Made by a program: the position numbers and the translations under genes. From Sphingomonas metalli (GTDB lineage: Bacteria; Pseudomonadota; Alphaproteobacteria; Sphingomonadales; Sphingomonadaceae): 64,000 nt of DNA. Of the stretch, positions 38,151 through 50,033 are shown one piece after another. Position 1 is the first letter of the stretch. Each line of letters starts with the position of its first letter. The stretch is from assembly GCF_014641735.1 (NCBI RefSeq), contig NZ_BMIH01000001.1, positions 707,001 to 771,000 on the forward strand. The letters run 5' to 3'. The notes under the pieces were generated by a model, which had not been told where the DNA came from, did not search any database, and saw nothing but the letters and a program-made list of their open reading frames with translations.

Positions 38151-38181
38151 GACCGAGGTAAGGATGTTCCTTACCTCGGTC
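38151..38181. promoter_or_regulatory. Perfect inverted repeat at the start of the MazE-like gene
   Basis: GACCGAGGTAAGGA (38151-38164) and its exact complement (38168-38181) flank a TGT loop, 5 nt after the dnaN stop. The left arm contains GAGG, the Shine-Dalgarno for ATG 38164, so a folded RNA would hide it. It could be the operator for autoregulation, the dnaN transcript end, or both. No T run follows. Confidence 0.65.
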
Positions 38182-38403
38182 GGCATGATCGTCGGCAAGA
38201 TCACATCCAAGTCGCAGACCACTGTCCCACTGGCCGTGCGGCGTGCGCTCCGGATCGAGTTGGGCGACGAGATCGCGTGGGAGATCGAGGGCGAACGGGC
38301 CTATGTCGTCAAGGCTCCGCGTCCAGCAGCGGGGTTCGCGCCCGACTTCAGCCAGTTCACCGAATGGGCGGACGAGCTGGACACGGACTATGACCGTCTT
38401 TGA
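38164..38403 (+). CDS. AbrB/MazE-type antitoxin
   Basis: This 79-residue protein has the swapped-hairpin DNA-binding domain GKITSKSQTTVPLAVRRALRIELGDEIAWEIEG of SpoVT/AbrB/MazE proteins. An acidic tail (FTEWADELDTDYDRL) follows, of the kind that wraps the toxin. GAGG with 5-nt spacing favours ATG 38164; ATG 38185 is closer to family N-termini but lacks a Shine-Dalgarno. The 14-nt overlap with the toxin gene fits a toxin-antitoxin pair. Such antitoxins repress their own operon, and the inverted repeat at the start is the likely site. Confidence 0.85.
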   Translation: MFLTSVGMIVGKITSKSQTTVPLAVRRALRIELGDEIAWEIEGERAYVVKAPRPAAGFAPDFSQFTEWADELDTDYDRL

Positions 38404-38737
38404 GCCGGGCGCTATCGTCCACGCCCCCTTCCCGCATGTCGAGCGTGCGGTCATCGTTCGACGGCCCGCGCTGATCCTTGCGACCTTCGACACGCAGGAC
38501 ACCGGGATCGGCCCACTCGCCTGGGCGCTGATGATCACCAATGCTGCACGTCCGGCGTGGCGGGGCGATGTCCTGATTCCCGACGCCGAGAGCATCGGCC
38601 TTCTGATCCCATCCAAGGTGCGGACGGCAAAGGTCACGACGATCGCGACCGGCGATGCGATCAGGATCGGTCGGCTGGATGGCAGGGTCTGGACCGAGGT
38701 GCGATCCATCGTGCTCGACGCGCTCGATATCTGTTGA
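38390..38737 (+). CDS. PemK/MazF-like toxin
   Basis: This 115-residue protein has MazF/PemK-like segments: FEPGAIVHAPFPHVE, VRRPALILA, GDVLIPDAESIGLLIPSKVRTAKVTTI and a C-terminal strand WTEVRSIVLDALDI. MazF toxins are sequence-specific endoribonucleases. The RPALIL and PSKVR stretches hold the positions usually important for fold and catalysis. The gene overlaps the antitoxin by 14 nt, and recF starts 53 bp downstream. Activity cannot be judged from sequence, and the family is divergent. Confidence 0.82.
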   Translation: MTVFEPGAIVHAPFPHVERAVIVRRPALILATFDTQDTGIGPLAWALMITNAARPAWRGDVLIPDAESIGLLIPSKVRTAKVTTIATGDAIRIGRLDGRVWTEVRSIVLDALDIC

Positions 38738-38790
38738 TTTCCTATATCGCGGCCTTGCCTCGCCTTGGTCGTCCGGGCTGCTAAAGCCGA

Positions 38791-39837
38791 ATGGTGATCG
38801 ACCGCCTCACCCTCACCGATTTCCGCAACCATGCGGCGCTGACGCTCTCGCCCGGTGCGGGATTCGTGGTGCTGACGGGCGAGAATGGCGCGGGGAAGAC
38901 CAATATCCTCGAAGCGGTGTCGATGCTGGCGCCCGGGCGCGGGCTGCGGCGGGCGGCGCTGTCGGCGATGGCGCGGCAGGCGGGGCCGGGCGGCTGGGGC
39001 GTCGCCGCGACGCTGGTGGACGCGGTCGACCTCGCCACCGGCACGCTCGCCAGCGCGCCCGAACGGCGCGTCGTGCGGGTGCAGGGGGCGACCGCCGGCG
39101 CGAACCAGCTGGCGGAATGGCTGACGGTGCTGTGGCTGACCCCGGCGATGGACCGGCTGTTGACCGCGGCGGCGGCGGACCGGCGGCGGTTCCTCGACCG
39201 GCTGACGCTGGCGCTGGCACCCGGCCATGCCCTTCACGCCACCCGCTACGAGGCGGCGATGCGCGAGCGCAACCGGCTGCTGGGCGGGGACCGGGCGGCG
39301 GATCCCGAATGGCTGTCGGCGCTGGAGGCGCGGATGGTCGAGCATGGCACCGCGCTCGATGCCGCGCGGATCGCCACCGTCACGGCGTTGGCCGAGCGGC
39401 TGGCGGAGCAGCCCCAAGGCCCGTTCGCGCGCGCGGCGCTGGCGCTGACCGGAGAGGCGGTCGAAGCCGAGGCGTTCGCGCGTGCCCTGTCGCTCGGGCG
39501 GCGACGCGATGCGGCGGCGGGGCGGACGCTCGATGGCCCGCACCGCGCCGATCTGGCGGTGACGCACCTCGACAAGCGGCAGGCGGCGGCACTCGCCTCG
39601 ACCGGGGAGCAGAAGGCGTTGCTTCTGGGGATCGTACTGGCCCATGCCGAACTGGTCGCCGACCGGACCGGACGGGCGCCGGTGCTGCTGCTGGACGAAG
39701 TGGCGGCGCATCTCGACCCGGTGCGGCGCGCTGCGCTGTTCTCGCGGCTGGCCGGGCGGGGTCAGGTATGGATGACCGGGACAGAGGCGGAGCTGTTCGC
39801 GGAAGCGGGGGAGGCGACGCGGGTTCGGGTGGGGTGA
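38791..39837 (+). CDS. recF: DNA replication and repair protein RecF
   Basis: This 348-residue SMC-like ATPase loads RecA at gaps with RecO and RecR. Walker A is GENGAGKTN, following [39 protein letters not shown], the signature [17 protein letters not shown] and Walker [18 protein letters not shown] follow. Length is normal. gyrB lies 0.9 kb downstream beyond repeats and a reverse-strand gene, so recF and gyrB are not one operon. Confidence 0.95.
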   Translation: MVIDRLTLTDFRNHAALTLSPGAGFVVLTGENGAGKTNILEAVSMLAPGRGLRRAALSAMARQAGPGGWGVAATLVDAVDLATGTLASAPERRVVRVQGATAGANQLAEWLTVLWLTPAMDRLLTAAAADRRRFLDRLTLALAPGHALHATRYEAAMRERNRLLGGDRAADPEWLSALEARMVEHGTALDAARIATVTALAERLAEQPQGPFARAALALTGEAVEAEAFARALSLGRRRDAAAGRTLDGPHRADLAVTHLDKRQAAALASTGEQKALLLGIVLAHAELVADRTGRAPVLLLDEVAAHLDPVRRAALFSRLAGRGQVWMTGTEAELFAEAGEATRVRVG

Positions 39838-39850
39838 TCCCCTTCCCCGA

Positions 39851-39951
39851 CATTCGTGCTGAGCTTGTCGAAGCCCCGTTCTTTCTTCCTCTCCGCGCGC
39901 GTGCGGCCCGGGAGAAGACTGGTGCTTCGACAAGCTTAGCACGAACGAATG
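39851..39951. repeat. Interspersed hairpin repeat, family B
   Basis: The ends CATTCGTGCTGAGCTTGTCG and CGACAAGCTTAGCACGAACG are long inverted repeats about 55 bp apart, just after recF. Confidence 0.8.
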
Positions 39952-39989
39952 GGGGGGCAGCCTAGAGTCTGATCCATTTGGCCAAACTC

Positions 39990-43274
<3,285 letters not shown>

Positions 43275-43291
43275 GGGGCGCCGGGGACGAT

Positions 43292-43320
43292 TGTTCGCGC
43301 GGAGGCGCGGAGACGCGGAG
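43292..43320. repeat. Family D purine-rich repeat
   Basis: TTCGCGCGGAGGCGCGGAGACGCGGAG-type sequence made of GGAGNCGC units, 18 nt after gyrB. Similar stretches occur at 21733 and 27098. Confidence 0.6.
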
Positions 43321-43364
43321 GTGTTCCGTACCGGGTGATGGCGCGCTTCACAGCGATCCACATT

Positions 43365-43457
43365 GTCACCCCGGCGAAGGCCGGGGCCCAGTTGGGCGAG
43401 CGGTGGTGAGTCATCGCGGAGCTTCACCCAGCTGGGCCCCGGCCTTCGCCGGGGACG
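43365..43457. repeat. Interspersed hairpin repeat, family C-like
   Basis: GTCACCCCGGCGAAGGCCGGG followed by GCCCAGTTGGG, and later CCCAGCTGGGCCCCGG with CCTTCGCCGGGG, form a large inverted repeat with internal stems. Confidence 0.75.
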
Positions 43458-43585
43458 CGTGAAAGGTTGGAACGTCCTGGGTCCCACGATATCGGGACGA
43501 TCGCTCAGCCACCTTTGCACCTGTGCGCGAACACACCCCCGATCGCCGGCCGCTACGGGCGCCGGATAAAGGACCACCCAGCACC

Positions 43586-44623
43586 ATGACCCTGCAACTC
43601 GGCCTCGACACGTTCGGCGACGTCACCGAGCAGGACGGCGTCGCCGTCCACCCCGCACAGGCGATCCGCGACGTGGTCGAGCAGGGCGTCGCCGCCGAGC
43701 AAGCCGGCCTCGATTTCTTCGGGGTCGGCGAGCATCACCGCGCCGACTTCGCCGTCTCCTCCCCCGAAATGGTGCTCGCCGCGATTGCCGCACGAACACA
43801 GCGCATCCGGCTGGGCTCGGCGGTGACCGTCCTGTCCTCCGACGATCCGGTTCGCGTCTTCCAGCGCTTCGCCACGCTCGACGCGGTATCGTCGGGCCGG
43901 GCGGAAGTGATCCTAGGTCGCGGCTCGTTCACCGAGAGCTTTCCGCTCTTCGGCTATCCGCTCGACCAGTATGAGCGGCTGTTCGACGAGAAACTCGACC
44001 TGTTCGCCACCCTGCGCGGCACCGAGGGGCCGGTGACGTGGCGGGGCAGCGTGCGACCATCGCTGACGGAGCAGAGCGTCTTCCCGCCCGTCGAGCACGC
44101 GCCGCTCACCACATGGATCGGCGTCGGCGGCAGCCCGCAATCGGTCGTCCGCGCCGCGCATTACGGGCTGCCGATGCTGCTGGCGATCATCGGCGGCGAT
44201 CCGGCGCGCTTTCGGCCCTATGTCGACCTCTACGCCCGCGCGCTGGCGGAGGGGCAGCGGCCCCTCCTGCCGGTAGGCGTCCACTCCCCCGGCTATGTCG
44301 GCCGCGACGACGCAACGGCGCGCGAGGAGTTCTTTCCCGACTATAAGCGGATGCACGACCGCATCGGCAGCACGCGCGGCTGGCCGCCGCTGTCGCGCGC
44401 GCAGTTCGATGCGGAGGTCGAGGGCGGCTCTCTCTATGTCGGCGGGCCCGAGACGGTGGCGCAGAAGATCGCGCGCACCGTACGCACGCTGGACCTGTCG
44501 CGCTTCCAGCTGAAATATAGTGCGGGTCCGCTGTCGCATGCCCGGCTGATGGGCTGTATCGAACGTTACGGGCGCGAGGTTGCCCCCCGCGTGCGGGCAT
44601 TGCTGGAGGAGAAGGACGCATGA
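43586..44623 (+). CDS. LLM-class flavin-dependent oxidoreductase
   Basis: This 345-residue protein is a luciferase-like FMN monooxygenase. It has the TIM-barrel start LQLGLDTFGDV, AEQAGLDFFGVGEHHRADFAVSSPEMVLAAIAARTQ (the GEHH motif is typical), LGSAVTVLSSDDPVRVFQRFATLD, the nucleotide-site RAEVILGRGSFTESFPLFGY and the late GGPETVAQKIAR. The substrate is unknown. I start at ATG 43586; an upstream in-frame start is unsupported. It overlaps the following methyltransferase-like gene by 4 nt. Confidence 0.9.
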   Translation: MTLQLGLDTFGDVTEQDGVAVHPAQAIRDVVEQGVAAEQAGLDFFGVGEHHRADFAVSSPEMVLAAIAARTQRIRLGSAVTVLSSDDPVRVFQRFATLDAVSSGRAEVILGRGSFTESFPLFGYPLDQYERLFDEKLDLFATLRGTEGPVTWRGSVRPSLTEQSVFPPVEHAPLTTWIGVGGSPQSVVRAAHYGLPMLLAIIGGDPARFRPYVDLYARALAEGQRPLLPVGVHSPGYVGRDDATAREEFFPDYKRMHDRIGSTRGWPPLSRAQFDAEVEGGSLYVGGPETVAQKIARTVRTLDLSRFQLKYSAGPLSHARLMGCIERYGREVAPRVRALLEEKDA

Positions 44624-45387
44624 AGCCGATCTGGACGCTGACCCTGATGCTCGCCGCCGCGCCCGTCGCCGCGCAGCAGGCCCCTGCCCCCGCACGCCCG
44701 GCCGCAACGCCGGTGCCGGCGACGATCGCCAAGGCGCTGGCCGATCCCGCCCGTGCCGACCAGCAGGGCGACGACGAGCGCCGGCAGGCGGCGGCGGTGA
44801 TCGCCTTTTCGGGCGTGAAGCCCGGCGACACCGTGATCGATTATCTGCCGGGCAGCGGCTATTGGAGCCGCATCTTTTCCGGCGTGGTCGGCCCCAAGGG
44901 CAAGGTGATCGCGGCCTGGCCGGCGCGCGCCGGCACGTCCGATCGGGGCAAGGCCGGCGTGCAGGCGCTGGCCGATCGCAAGCTGCCCAATGTCACGGCA
45001 CAGATCCAGCCGGGCGACCTGCCCTCAAGCCCCGTCCCCGCCGATCTGTTCTGGACCGTCCAGAACTATCACGACATTCCCAATCGCGGCGCAGGCGAAC
45101 CGGCCCTGCGCGCCTTCGACGCGGCGGTGTTCAACCTGCTGAAGAAGGGCGGCACCTATGTGGTGATCGACCATGCCGATGCAGCGGGCAAGGGGATGGC
45201 CAATACCGAGACCACCCACCGTATCGATCCGGCCGCGGTGCGCCGTCAGGTCGAGGCCGCCGGCTTCCGCTTCGTCGGCGAGAGCCGCGTCCTGCACAAT
45301 CCGGAGGATGACCACAGCAAGAACGTGTTCGATCCGGCGATCCGCGGGCGGACGGATCAGTTCGTGTACAAGTTCCGGAAGCCTTGA
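44620..45387 (+). CDS. Predicted methyltransferase with signal peptide (COG4798-like)
   Basis: This is a 255-residue protein with a signal peptide (MKPIWTLTLMLAAAPVAAQQ) and a Pro/Ala linker. A Rossmann-like methyltransferase domain follows: VIAFSGVKPGDTVIDYLPGSGYWSRIFSGVVGPKGKV starts it, where the SAM loop reads YLPGSGYW. FWTVQNYHDIPNRG, VFNLLKKGGTYVVIDHADA and AAGFRFVGESRVLHNPEDDH follow. The fold is the class I SAM-dependent one. Export is odd for a SAM enzyme, so it may bind another ligand in the periplasm. It is translationally coupled to the flavin oxidoreductase. Confidence 0.82.
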   Translation: MKPIWTLTLMLAAAPVAAQQAPAPARPAATPVPATIAKALADPARADQQGDDERRQAAAVIAFSGVKPGDTVIDYLPGSGYWSRIFSGVVGPKGKVIAAWPARAGTSDRGKAGVQALADRKLPNVTAQIQPGDLPSSPVPADLFWTVQNYHDIPNRGAGEPALRAFDAAVFNLLKKGGTYVVIDHADAAGKGMANTETTHRIDPAAVRRQVEAAGFRFVGESRVLHNPEDDHSKNVFDPAIRGRTDQFVYKFRKP

Positions 45388-45427
45388 AAGGGGGCTGAGG
45401 TCCAGGGCTGGATGACAACACCCCGAC

Positions 45428-45495
45428 CCGTTCGAGCTGGATGAAGTCGAAGCGCAGGTGAGTCTCAGGCCCTTCACTGCGCTCAGAGCGACCGG
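45428..45495. repeat. Interspersed hairpin repeat, family B (diverged)
   Basis: CCGTTCGAGCTGGATGAAG, then GCAGGTGAGTCTCAGGCCC, ends CGCTCAGAGCGACCGG. It aligns along its length with the copy at 10299. Confidence 0.6.
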
Positions 45496-45526
45496 TCGGA
45501 AGGTGGGGCGACCCCACGGGGCCATC

Positions 45527-45550
45527 ACCCCTCCCCTTCAGGGGAGGGGT
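45527..45550. terminator. GC hairpin in the 45.4-45.97 kb gap
   Basis: A perfect 10-bp stem (ACCCCTCCCC 45527-45536, GGGGAGGGGT 45541-45550) with a TTCA loop. It could end transcripts from the methyltransferase-like gene 140 nt upstream, but similar boxes occur at 34144 and near 23520, so it may be another dispersed motif. Confidence 0.4.
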
Positions 45551-45637
45551 CGGGGGTGGGGCGCTTCCACAAGCGGCACGGCCGGGAAGAGGTCCCACTG
45601 CCATCCCCCCTGAAGAGGATTGCGGCATGATCCATAC

Positions 45638-45733
45638 GTCATCCCCGCGAAGGCGGGGATCCAGACGCGCGGGAGCGTGCCGCATTACTCAGAATCGTCA
45701 GAGGATATGGATCCCCGCCTTCGCGGGGATGAC
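45638..45733. repeat. Interspersed repeat, family E
   Basis: GTCATCCCCGCGAAGGCGGGG opens and CCCCGCCTTCGCGGGGATGAC closes the element, near-perfect inverted ends. The inner CCGCATTAC and CGTCAGAGG are shared with the copy at 27353. Confidence 0.75.
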
Positions 45734-45843
45734 GGTAGCGGGACAAGCCTGGGCTTTTGGAAAACGCCCATGAACGGCACCGGCTTGAGGTAAAACCTCT
45801 CGCCGTTTCATGCATGAGCAACCGCCGACCTCATCCCCCGATC

Positions 45844-45920
45844 GTCGCCCCGGCGCAGGCCGGGGCCTTTGGCGGCTGGAGCGGGACGACCGCGCAAGAT
45901 CCCAGCTGGCGCCGGGATGG
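45844..45920. repeat. Interspersed hairpin repeat, family C
   Basis: GTCGCCCCGGCGCAGGCCGGGG and CCCAGCTGGCGCCGGGATGG form the two stem-loops. No gene is supported in the 579 bp between 45388 and 45966; this, the family B copy, the hairpin and the family E copy fill most of it. Confidence 0.65.
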
Positions 45921-45966
45921 ACGAACAGGGAAAGGCGCGGCCACGCCACCCCGTCAGTCGCCCCCC

Positions 45967-46347
45967 TCACCGGCACGGGAACTTCCGGCCCAGCACCTTC
46001 GCGTATCCATCGCGCAGCGGCCGCTTCTGGTCCGCGGCCGGCAGGGCGGCGAGGCTGTCGATCATCTCCTCGATCCCGACCGACTCGCCCTCGGGCACGC
46101 AGGCGATGCCGGGCTTGTGCGCGGCGAGGCGGCGGGCATTCTCGGCCTTGAGCTCGACGCGCGCCTGCCGCGCCTCTTCCTTCAGCACCTGGAAATCGGG
46201 GGAGAGCATTGCGGCGAAGCCCATGCTGCGCAGCGCATCGGCCCGTTCGACGAAGGTGCCGGTCGTCATCGCCGCGCCGGCCGGGGCGGCGACCGCCGCG
46301 AGGCCCAGCCCCGCGGCACACAGAAGAGATAAGGACCTGAACGACAT
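45967..46347 (-). CDS. Small exported protein of unknown family
   Basis: This is a 126-residue protein with a signal peptide (MSFRSLSLLCAAGLGLAAVAAPAGAA). A helical mature part follows (TFVERADALRSMGFAAML, then VLKEEARQARVELKAENARRLAAHK). Two Cys residues, in GIACVPEG and near the end in KFPCR, could form a disulfide. Size, export and Cys spacing recall Rap1a-type immunity proteins, but I cannot confirm this. I start at ATG 46347; an in-frame start 36 nt up would lie across a hairpin. The gene is downstream of ftsH on the same strand. Confidence 0.7.
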   Translation of the reverse strand: MSFRSLSLLCAAGLGLAAVAAPAGAAMTTGTFVERADALRSMGFAAMLSPDFQVLKEEARQARVELKAENARRLAAHKPGIACVPEGESVGIEEMIDSLAALPAADQKRPLRDGYAKVLGRKFPCR

Positions 46348-46383
46348 GGGCCGACCTTTCCGATGTGGGAAAGGCCGGCCCAT
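46345..46383 (-). terminator. Hairpin between ftsH and the small exported gene
   Basis: Two 17-nt arms (46345-46361, 46367-46383) pair with one mismatch around a 5-nt loop; the sequence includes GGGCCGACCTTTCC. It lies 46 nt past the ftsH stop and reaches into the ATG of the next gene, so it may end ftsH transcripts or control translation of the small gene. Confidence 0.6.
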
Positions 46384-46428
46384 GCCGTATGTGGTCTTGC
46401 CCGGCGCTGAACACGCCGGACGGGGGAC

Positions 46429-48393
46429 TCACGCGCCGAGCGGCGTCGCGCTACCGAACGGGCCCGGGTTGCGCCGGGTCTTCGGGATCGACGTGCCGGT
46501 GACCGGCACGGTCGGCGTCTTCGGCCCCTGATCGACCCGGCCGATATCCTCGCCCGCGATCAGCTTCTTGATCTCCTCGCCCGACAGCGTCTCATATTCC
46601 AGCAGCGCGCCGGCGAGCAGGTGGAGCTGGTCGACATGGTCGGTCAGCAGCTGCTTCGCACGATGCAGGCCGCCCTCGACAATCGCCTTGATCTCGTCGT
46701 CGATCAGCTGCGCGGTCTGGTTCGACATGCGCACCGGCTGCGAAGACGAATAGCCGAGGAAGCTCTCGCCCTCCGGCTGGGCATATTCGACCGGACCGAC
46801 CTTGTCCGACATGCCCCATTTGGTGACCATGTCGCGCGCCAGACCCGTGGCGTACTGGATGTCGCCGCTCGCGCCCGACGAGACCTTGTCATAGCCGAAG
46901 ATGATCTCCTCGGCGACGCGCCCGCCCATCGCCACGGCGAGGTTCGCGTACATCTTGTCGCGGTGATAGCTGTAGCTGTCCCGCTCCGGCAGGCGCATCA
47001 CCATGCCCAGCGCACGACCGCGCGGGATGATCGTCGCCTTATGGATCGGGTCGGACGCCGGCTCGTGGACCGAGACGATCGCATGGCCCGCCTCGTGATA
47101 GGCGGTCATCCGCTTCTCATCCTCGGTCATGACCATGGAGCGGCGCTCGGCGCCCATCATCACCTTGTCCTTGGCCTCCTCGAACTCGGCCATGGCGACG
47201 AGCCGCTTGGACTTGCGCGCCGCCATCAGCGCCGCCTCGTTGACGAGGTTGGCGAGGTCCGCGCCCGAGAAGCCGGGCGTACCGCGCGCGATCACGCGGG
47301 CGTCGACGTCGGGCGCCAGCGGCACCTTCTTCATATGCACTTCGAGGATCTTGATGCGGCCCTCGATGTCCGGCCGCGGCACCACGACCTGGCGGTCGAA
47401 ACGGCCCGGACGCAGCAGCGCGGGATCGAGCACGTCGGGGCGGTTGGTCGCCGCGACGATGATGATGCCCTCGTTCGCCTCGAACCCGTCCATCTCGACG
47501 AGGAGCTGGTTCAGCGTCTGCTCGCGCTCGTCGTTACCGTTGCCGAGGCCGGCGCCGCGATGGCGGCCGACCGCGTCGATCTCGTCGATGAAGACGATGC
47601 ACGGCGCGCTCTTCTTGGCCTGTTCGAACATGTCGCGCACGCGGCTGGCGCCGACGCCAACGAACATCTCGACGAAGTCGGAGCCCGAGATGGTGAAGAA
47701 GGGCACGCCCGCCTCACCCGCGATCGCGCGGGCGAGCAGGGTCTTGCCGGTGCCGGGCGAGCCGACCAGCAGCGCGCCCTTCGGAATCTTGCCGCCGAGG
47801 CGCGCGAACTTGGACGGATCCTTCAGGAAGTCGACGATCTCGGTCAGCTCGGCCCGCGCCTCGTCGATGCCGGCGACATCGTCGAAGGTGACCTTGCCTT
47901 CCTTCTGGGTCAGCATCCGCGCGCGGCTCTTGCCGAAGCCCATCGCGCCGTTCGCGCCGCCGCCCTTCTGCATCTGGCGCAGCACGAAGAAGGCGATGCC
48001 GAGGAACAGCAGGAACGGCAGCGACTGGTAGAGCAGCACCATCCAGACCGAGGGGCCATCCTCGGGCTTGGCGGTGATCGCCACGCCCTTTTCGCGCAGC
48101 TTGCCGACCAGCGTCGAATCAGGGAGCGGATAGGCGCGGAACTTCTCGCCGTTGCTCATCGTGCCGGTGATGATGTCACGGCTGATGTTGACGTCCTTGA
48201 CCGTCCCCTCGTCGACCTTGTCGAGGAAGGTCGAATAGGCGATCTGGTTGCCGCTGCCGGCACCCGGCGAGCGACCGTCCACCATCGTGACGAACAGCGC
48301 GAGACCCAGGAGAATCGCTACCCAGATCAGGAGGCTCTTCATCCAGGGGTTGCCCCCGCCATTCTCCGGAGAGGGCTTATTGTTGTCGTTCAT
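46429..48393 (-). CDS. ftsH: ATP-dependent zinc metalloprotease FtsH
   Basis: This 654-residue inner-membrane AAA protease degrades unassembled membrane proteins and short-lived regulators. Two transmembrane helices ([19 protein letters not shown] and [18 protein letters not shown]) flank a periplasmic domain. The AAA module has Walker A GSPGTGKT, Walker [13 protein letters not shown], the pore motif [14 protein letters not shown] and [23 protein letters not shown]. The zinc site is HEAGH with a downstream Asp. Walker A reads GSPGTGKT rather than GPPGTGKT. I start at ATG 48393 ([14 protein letters not shown]). tilS lies upstream on the same strand. Confidence 0.97.
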   Translation of the reverse strand: MNDNNKPSPENGGGNPWMKSLLIWVAILLGLALFVTMVDGRSPGAGSGNQIAYSTFLDKVDEGTVKDVNISRDIITGTMSNGEKFRAYPLPDSTLVGKLREKGVAITAKPEDGPSVWMVLLYQSLPFLLFLGIAFFVLRQMQKGGGANGAMGFGKSRARMLTQKEGKVTFDDVAGIDEARAELTEIVDFLKDPSKFARLGGKIPKGALLVGSPGTGKTLLARAIAGEAGVPFFTISGSDFVEMFVGVGASRVRDMFEQAKKSAPCIVFIDEIDAVGRHRGAGLGNGNDEREQTLNQLLVEMDGFEANEGIIIVAATNRPDVLDPALLRPGRFDRQVVVPRPDIEGRIKILEVHMKKVPLAPDVDARVIARGTPGFSGADLANLVNEAALMAARKSKRLVAMAEFEEAKDKVMMGAERRSMVMTEDEKRMTAYHEAGHAIVSVHEPASDPIHKATIIPRGRALGMVMRLPERDSYSYHRDKMYANLAVAMGGRVAEEIIFGYDKVSSGASGDIQYATGLARDMVTKWGMSDKVGPVEYAQPEGESFLGYSSSQPVRMSNQTAQLIDDEIKAIVEGGLHRAKQLLTDHVDQLHLLAGALLEYETLSGEEIKKLIAGEDIGRVDQGPKTPTVPVTGTSIPKTRRNPGPFGSATPLGA

Positions 48394-48519
48394 GGCCACC
48401 GCGATACCTTTCCCCGACAAGATAGGCTCACAGGGGTTAATGGCAATGGAACAAAATGCCCGTCCTTGCGACGAAAGCACGCTGGCGTGCGGCGGTACGT
48501 TGCTGCCGTGCCTGAGGCG

Positions 48520-49554
48520 TTAAGCATGATCGCGCCGCGGCGGAGCGGGTGCCGCCGTCCAGACCGTGCCGCGCGGAGTGACGACCACGCCGCCCTGTGT
48601 CGCCCGCCTGCCCTCCGCCAACGCGTCGAGCATCGCTTCCACATGCGTCTCCGGCCCGAACGGCGGGCGGACGATGGCATGGGACGCGCGGACGGCCGCG
48701 ATCAGGCGACGGAGCAGCAGGCGGCGCAGCGTGCGGGGCTGGTCCGCGACGTCGATCGCGGCGTCGGCCGGCCGTTGCGACCAGACTCGGTCGGCGAGCT
48801 GCTCCCAGTCGGCGAGCATCTCGGCGAGATGATCGGCGGAGCGGGCGATGCTGCCCGTGTCGAGTTCGGGGATCGCGGCGAGCCATTGCCGCACGCGGGC
48901 GCGGGCGAAACGGGGATCGCGGTTGGACGGATCGTCGACCACGGGCAGCGCCAGCGCGGCGACGATCGCGGCCAGCTCGGCCCGGCGCCAGCCGAGGAGC
49001 GGGCGGACGAGCATCACCGCGCCGAGCGGGCGGCGACGGCGGATGCCGGAGAGGCCGGCGACCCCGCTGGCGCGATTGGCCCGCATCAGCATCGTCTCGG
49101 CCTGATCGTCGGCATGGTGCGCGGTGGCGACGAACCGCGCCCCCTGCCCCGCCGCCCAGGCCGCCAGCGCGGCATAGCGCGCCGTCCGGGCACGGGCCTG
49201 CAGGCTGTTCGCGGCGATGGGCCGCGCGGGCGTCAGGACCGCATGGGGGATGGCGTGATCGGCGCACCAGCGCGCGACCATCGCCGCCTCGCCGGCGCTC
49301 TCGGCGCGCAGCCGGTGGTCGAAGGTGGCGGCGATCACGTCGCCCGGCAGCGCGGCGGCCGCGAGCGCGAGCATCGCCATGCTGTCGGGACCGCCTGAGA
49401 CTGCCAGGGCGAGCGGGGGGTGTGGCTCGCCTGTGAGGGCCGCGAGGTCTGCGGCGAAGCGGGTGACGAGATCAGGGGCGAGCACGGCTGCTGTGGTTTC
49501 AGAGGCGGCAGCTTTGGGCAAGGTGGTTGGCGGGCTGATCGGGGCCGTGTCCAT
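48520..49554 (-). CDS. tilS: tRNA(Ile)-lysidine synthase
   Basis: This 344-residue enzyme converts C34 of tRNA-Ile(CAU) to lysidine. The PP-loop ATP site is LAVSGGPDSMAML. FDHRLRAESAGEA, ATAHHADDQAETMLMR and GIRRRRPLGAVMLVRPLLGWRRAEL follow, as does DDPSNRDPRFARARVRQ. The C-terminal substrate domain is short, as in many alphaproteobacteria. It lies between cpoB and ftsH on the reverse strand, the usual sphingomonad order. The 479-bp gap upstream is filled with repeats, so tilS probably has its own promoter. Confidence 0.93.
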   Translation of the reverse strand: MDTAPISPPTTLPKAAASETTAAVLAPDLVTRFAADLAALTGEPHPPLALAVSGGPDSMAMLALAAAALPGDVIAATFDHRLRAESAGEAAMVARWCADHAIPHAVLTPARPIAANSLQARARTARYAALAAWAAGQGARFVATAHHADDQAETMLMRANRASGVAGLSGIRRRRPLGAVMLVRPLLGWRRAELAAIVAALALPVVDDPSNRDPRFARARVRQWLAAIPELDTGSIARSADHLAEMLADWEQLADRVWSQRPADAAIDVADQPRTLRRLLLRRLIAAVRASHAIVRPPFGPETHVEAMLDALAEGRRATQGGVVVTPRGTVWTAAPAPPRRDHA

Positions 49555-49579
49555 AGGATCGATAACGATCAGCTTTGTT

Positions 49580-49657
49580 CACCCGCGTTCGCCCTGAGCG
49601 AAGTCGAAGGGCAGCTCTCCACAAGGTGCTTCGACTGCGCTCAGCACGAACGGGTGG
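49580..49657. repeat. Interspersed hairpin repeat, family B
   Basis: CACCCGCGTTCGCCCTGAGCG and CGCTCAGCACGAACGGGTG are near inverted ends, with GAAGTCGAAGG and GGTGCTTCGACTG inside. The 479-bp gap 49555-50033 holds three repeats and no supported gene. Confidence 0.75.
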
Positions 49658-49734
49658 TTACGACTGATCCAAACCAACCCCAAGCCGTCGCAGCGCGCTC
49701 CGTCATCCCGGTCTCAGGGATGTCGCCTCTACCC

Positions 49735-49828
49735 GTCATGCCGGACGAGTTCCGGCATCCACGGCGCCGCAAACGCACAACCCGTTGAATGCGCGCAACG
49801 GTGGATCCCGGAACAAGTCCGGCATGAC
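49735..49828. repeat. Interspersed hairpin repeat, family A
   Basis: A 94-bp copy opens GTCATGCCGGACGAGTTCCGG and closes CCCGGAACAAGTCCGGCATGAC. Confidence 0.85.
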
Positions 49829-49978
49829 AATCGACAGGGGGGCGTCGCCGCGGTTTTCGGAGAGGTCTCGCCTGCGCCTGGGTGACGCGAGTGAATGGTC
49901 CGACCTTCGCGACATCACCAACGCGGCTAGCCAGACGACGTCAGCGCCGTTCTTTCCGACTGCACCGCAGACAAGAAC

Positions 49979-50006
49979 GGTGCTTCGACAAGCTCAGCAC
50001 GGACGG
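49979..50006. repeat. Family B half-element
   Basis: GGTGCTTCGACAAGCTCAGC and a following ACGGACGG make a single right arm of the family B hairpin without a left partner. Confidence 0.55.
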
Positions 50007-50033
50007 AGGAGAGAGGCATCACGCCCCCACCCC

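Noticed and set aside
46621..49398. A 925-residue open frame on the forward strand
   Set aside because: It is antisense to ftsH and tilS, both certain genes, and shows no family motif.
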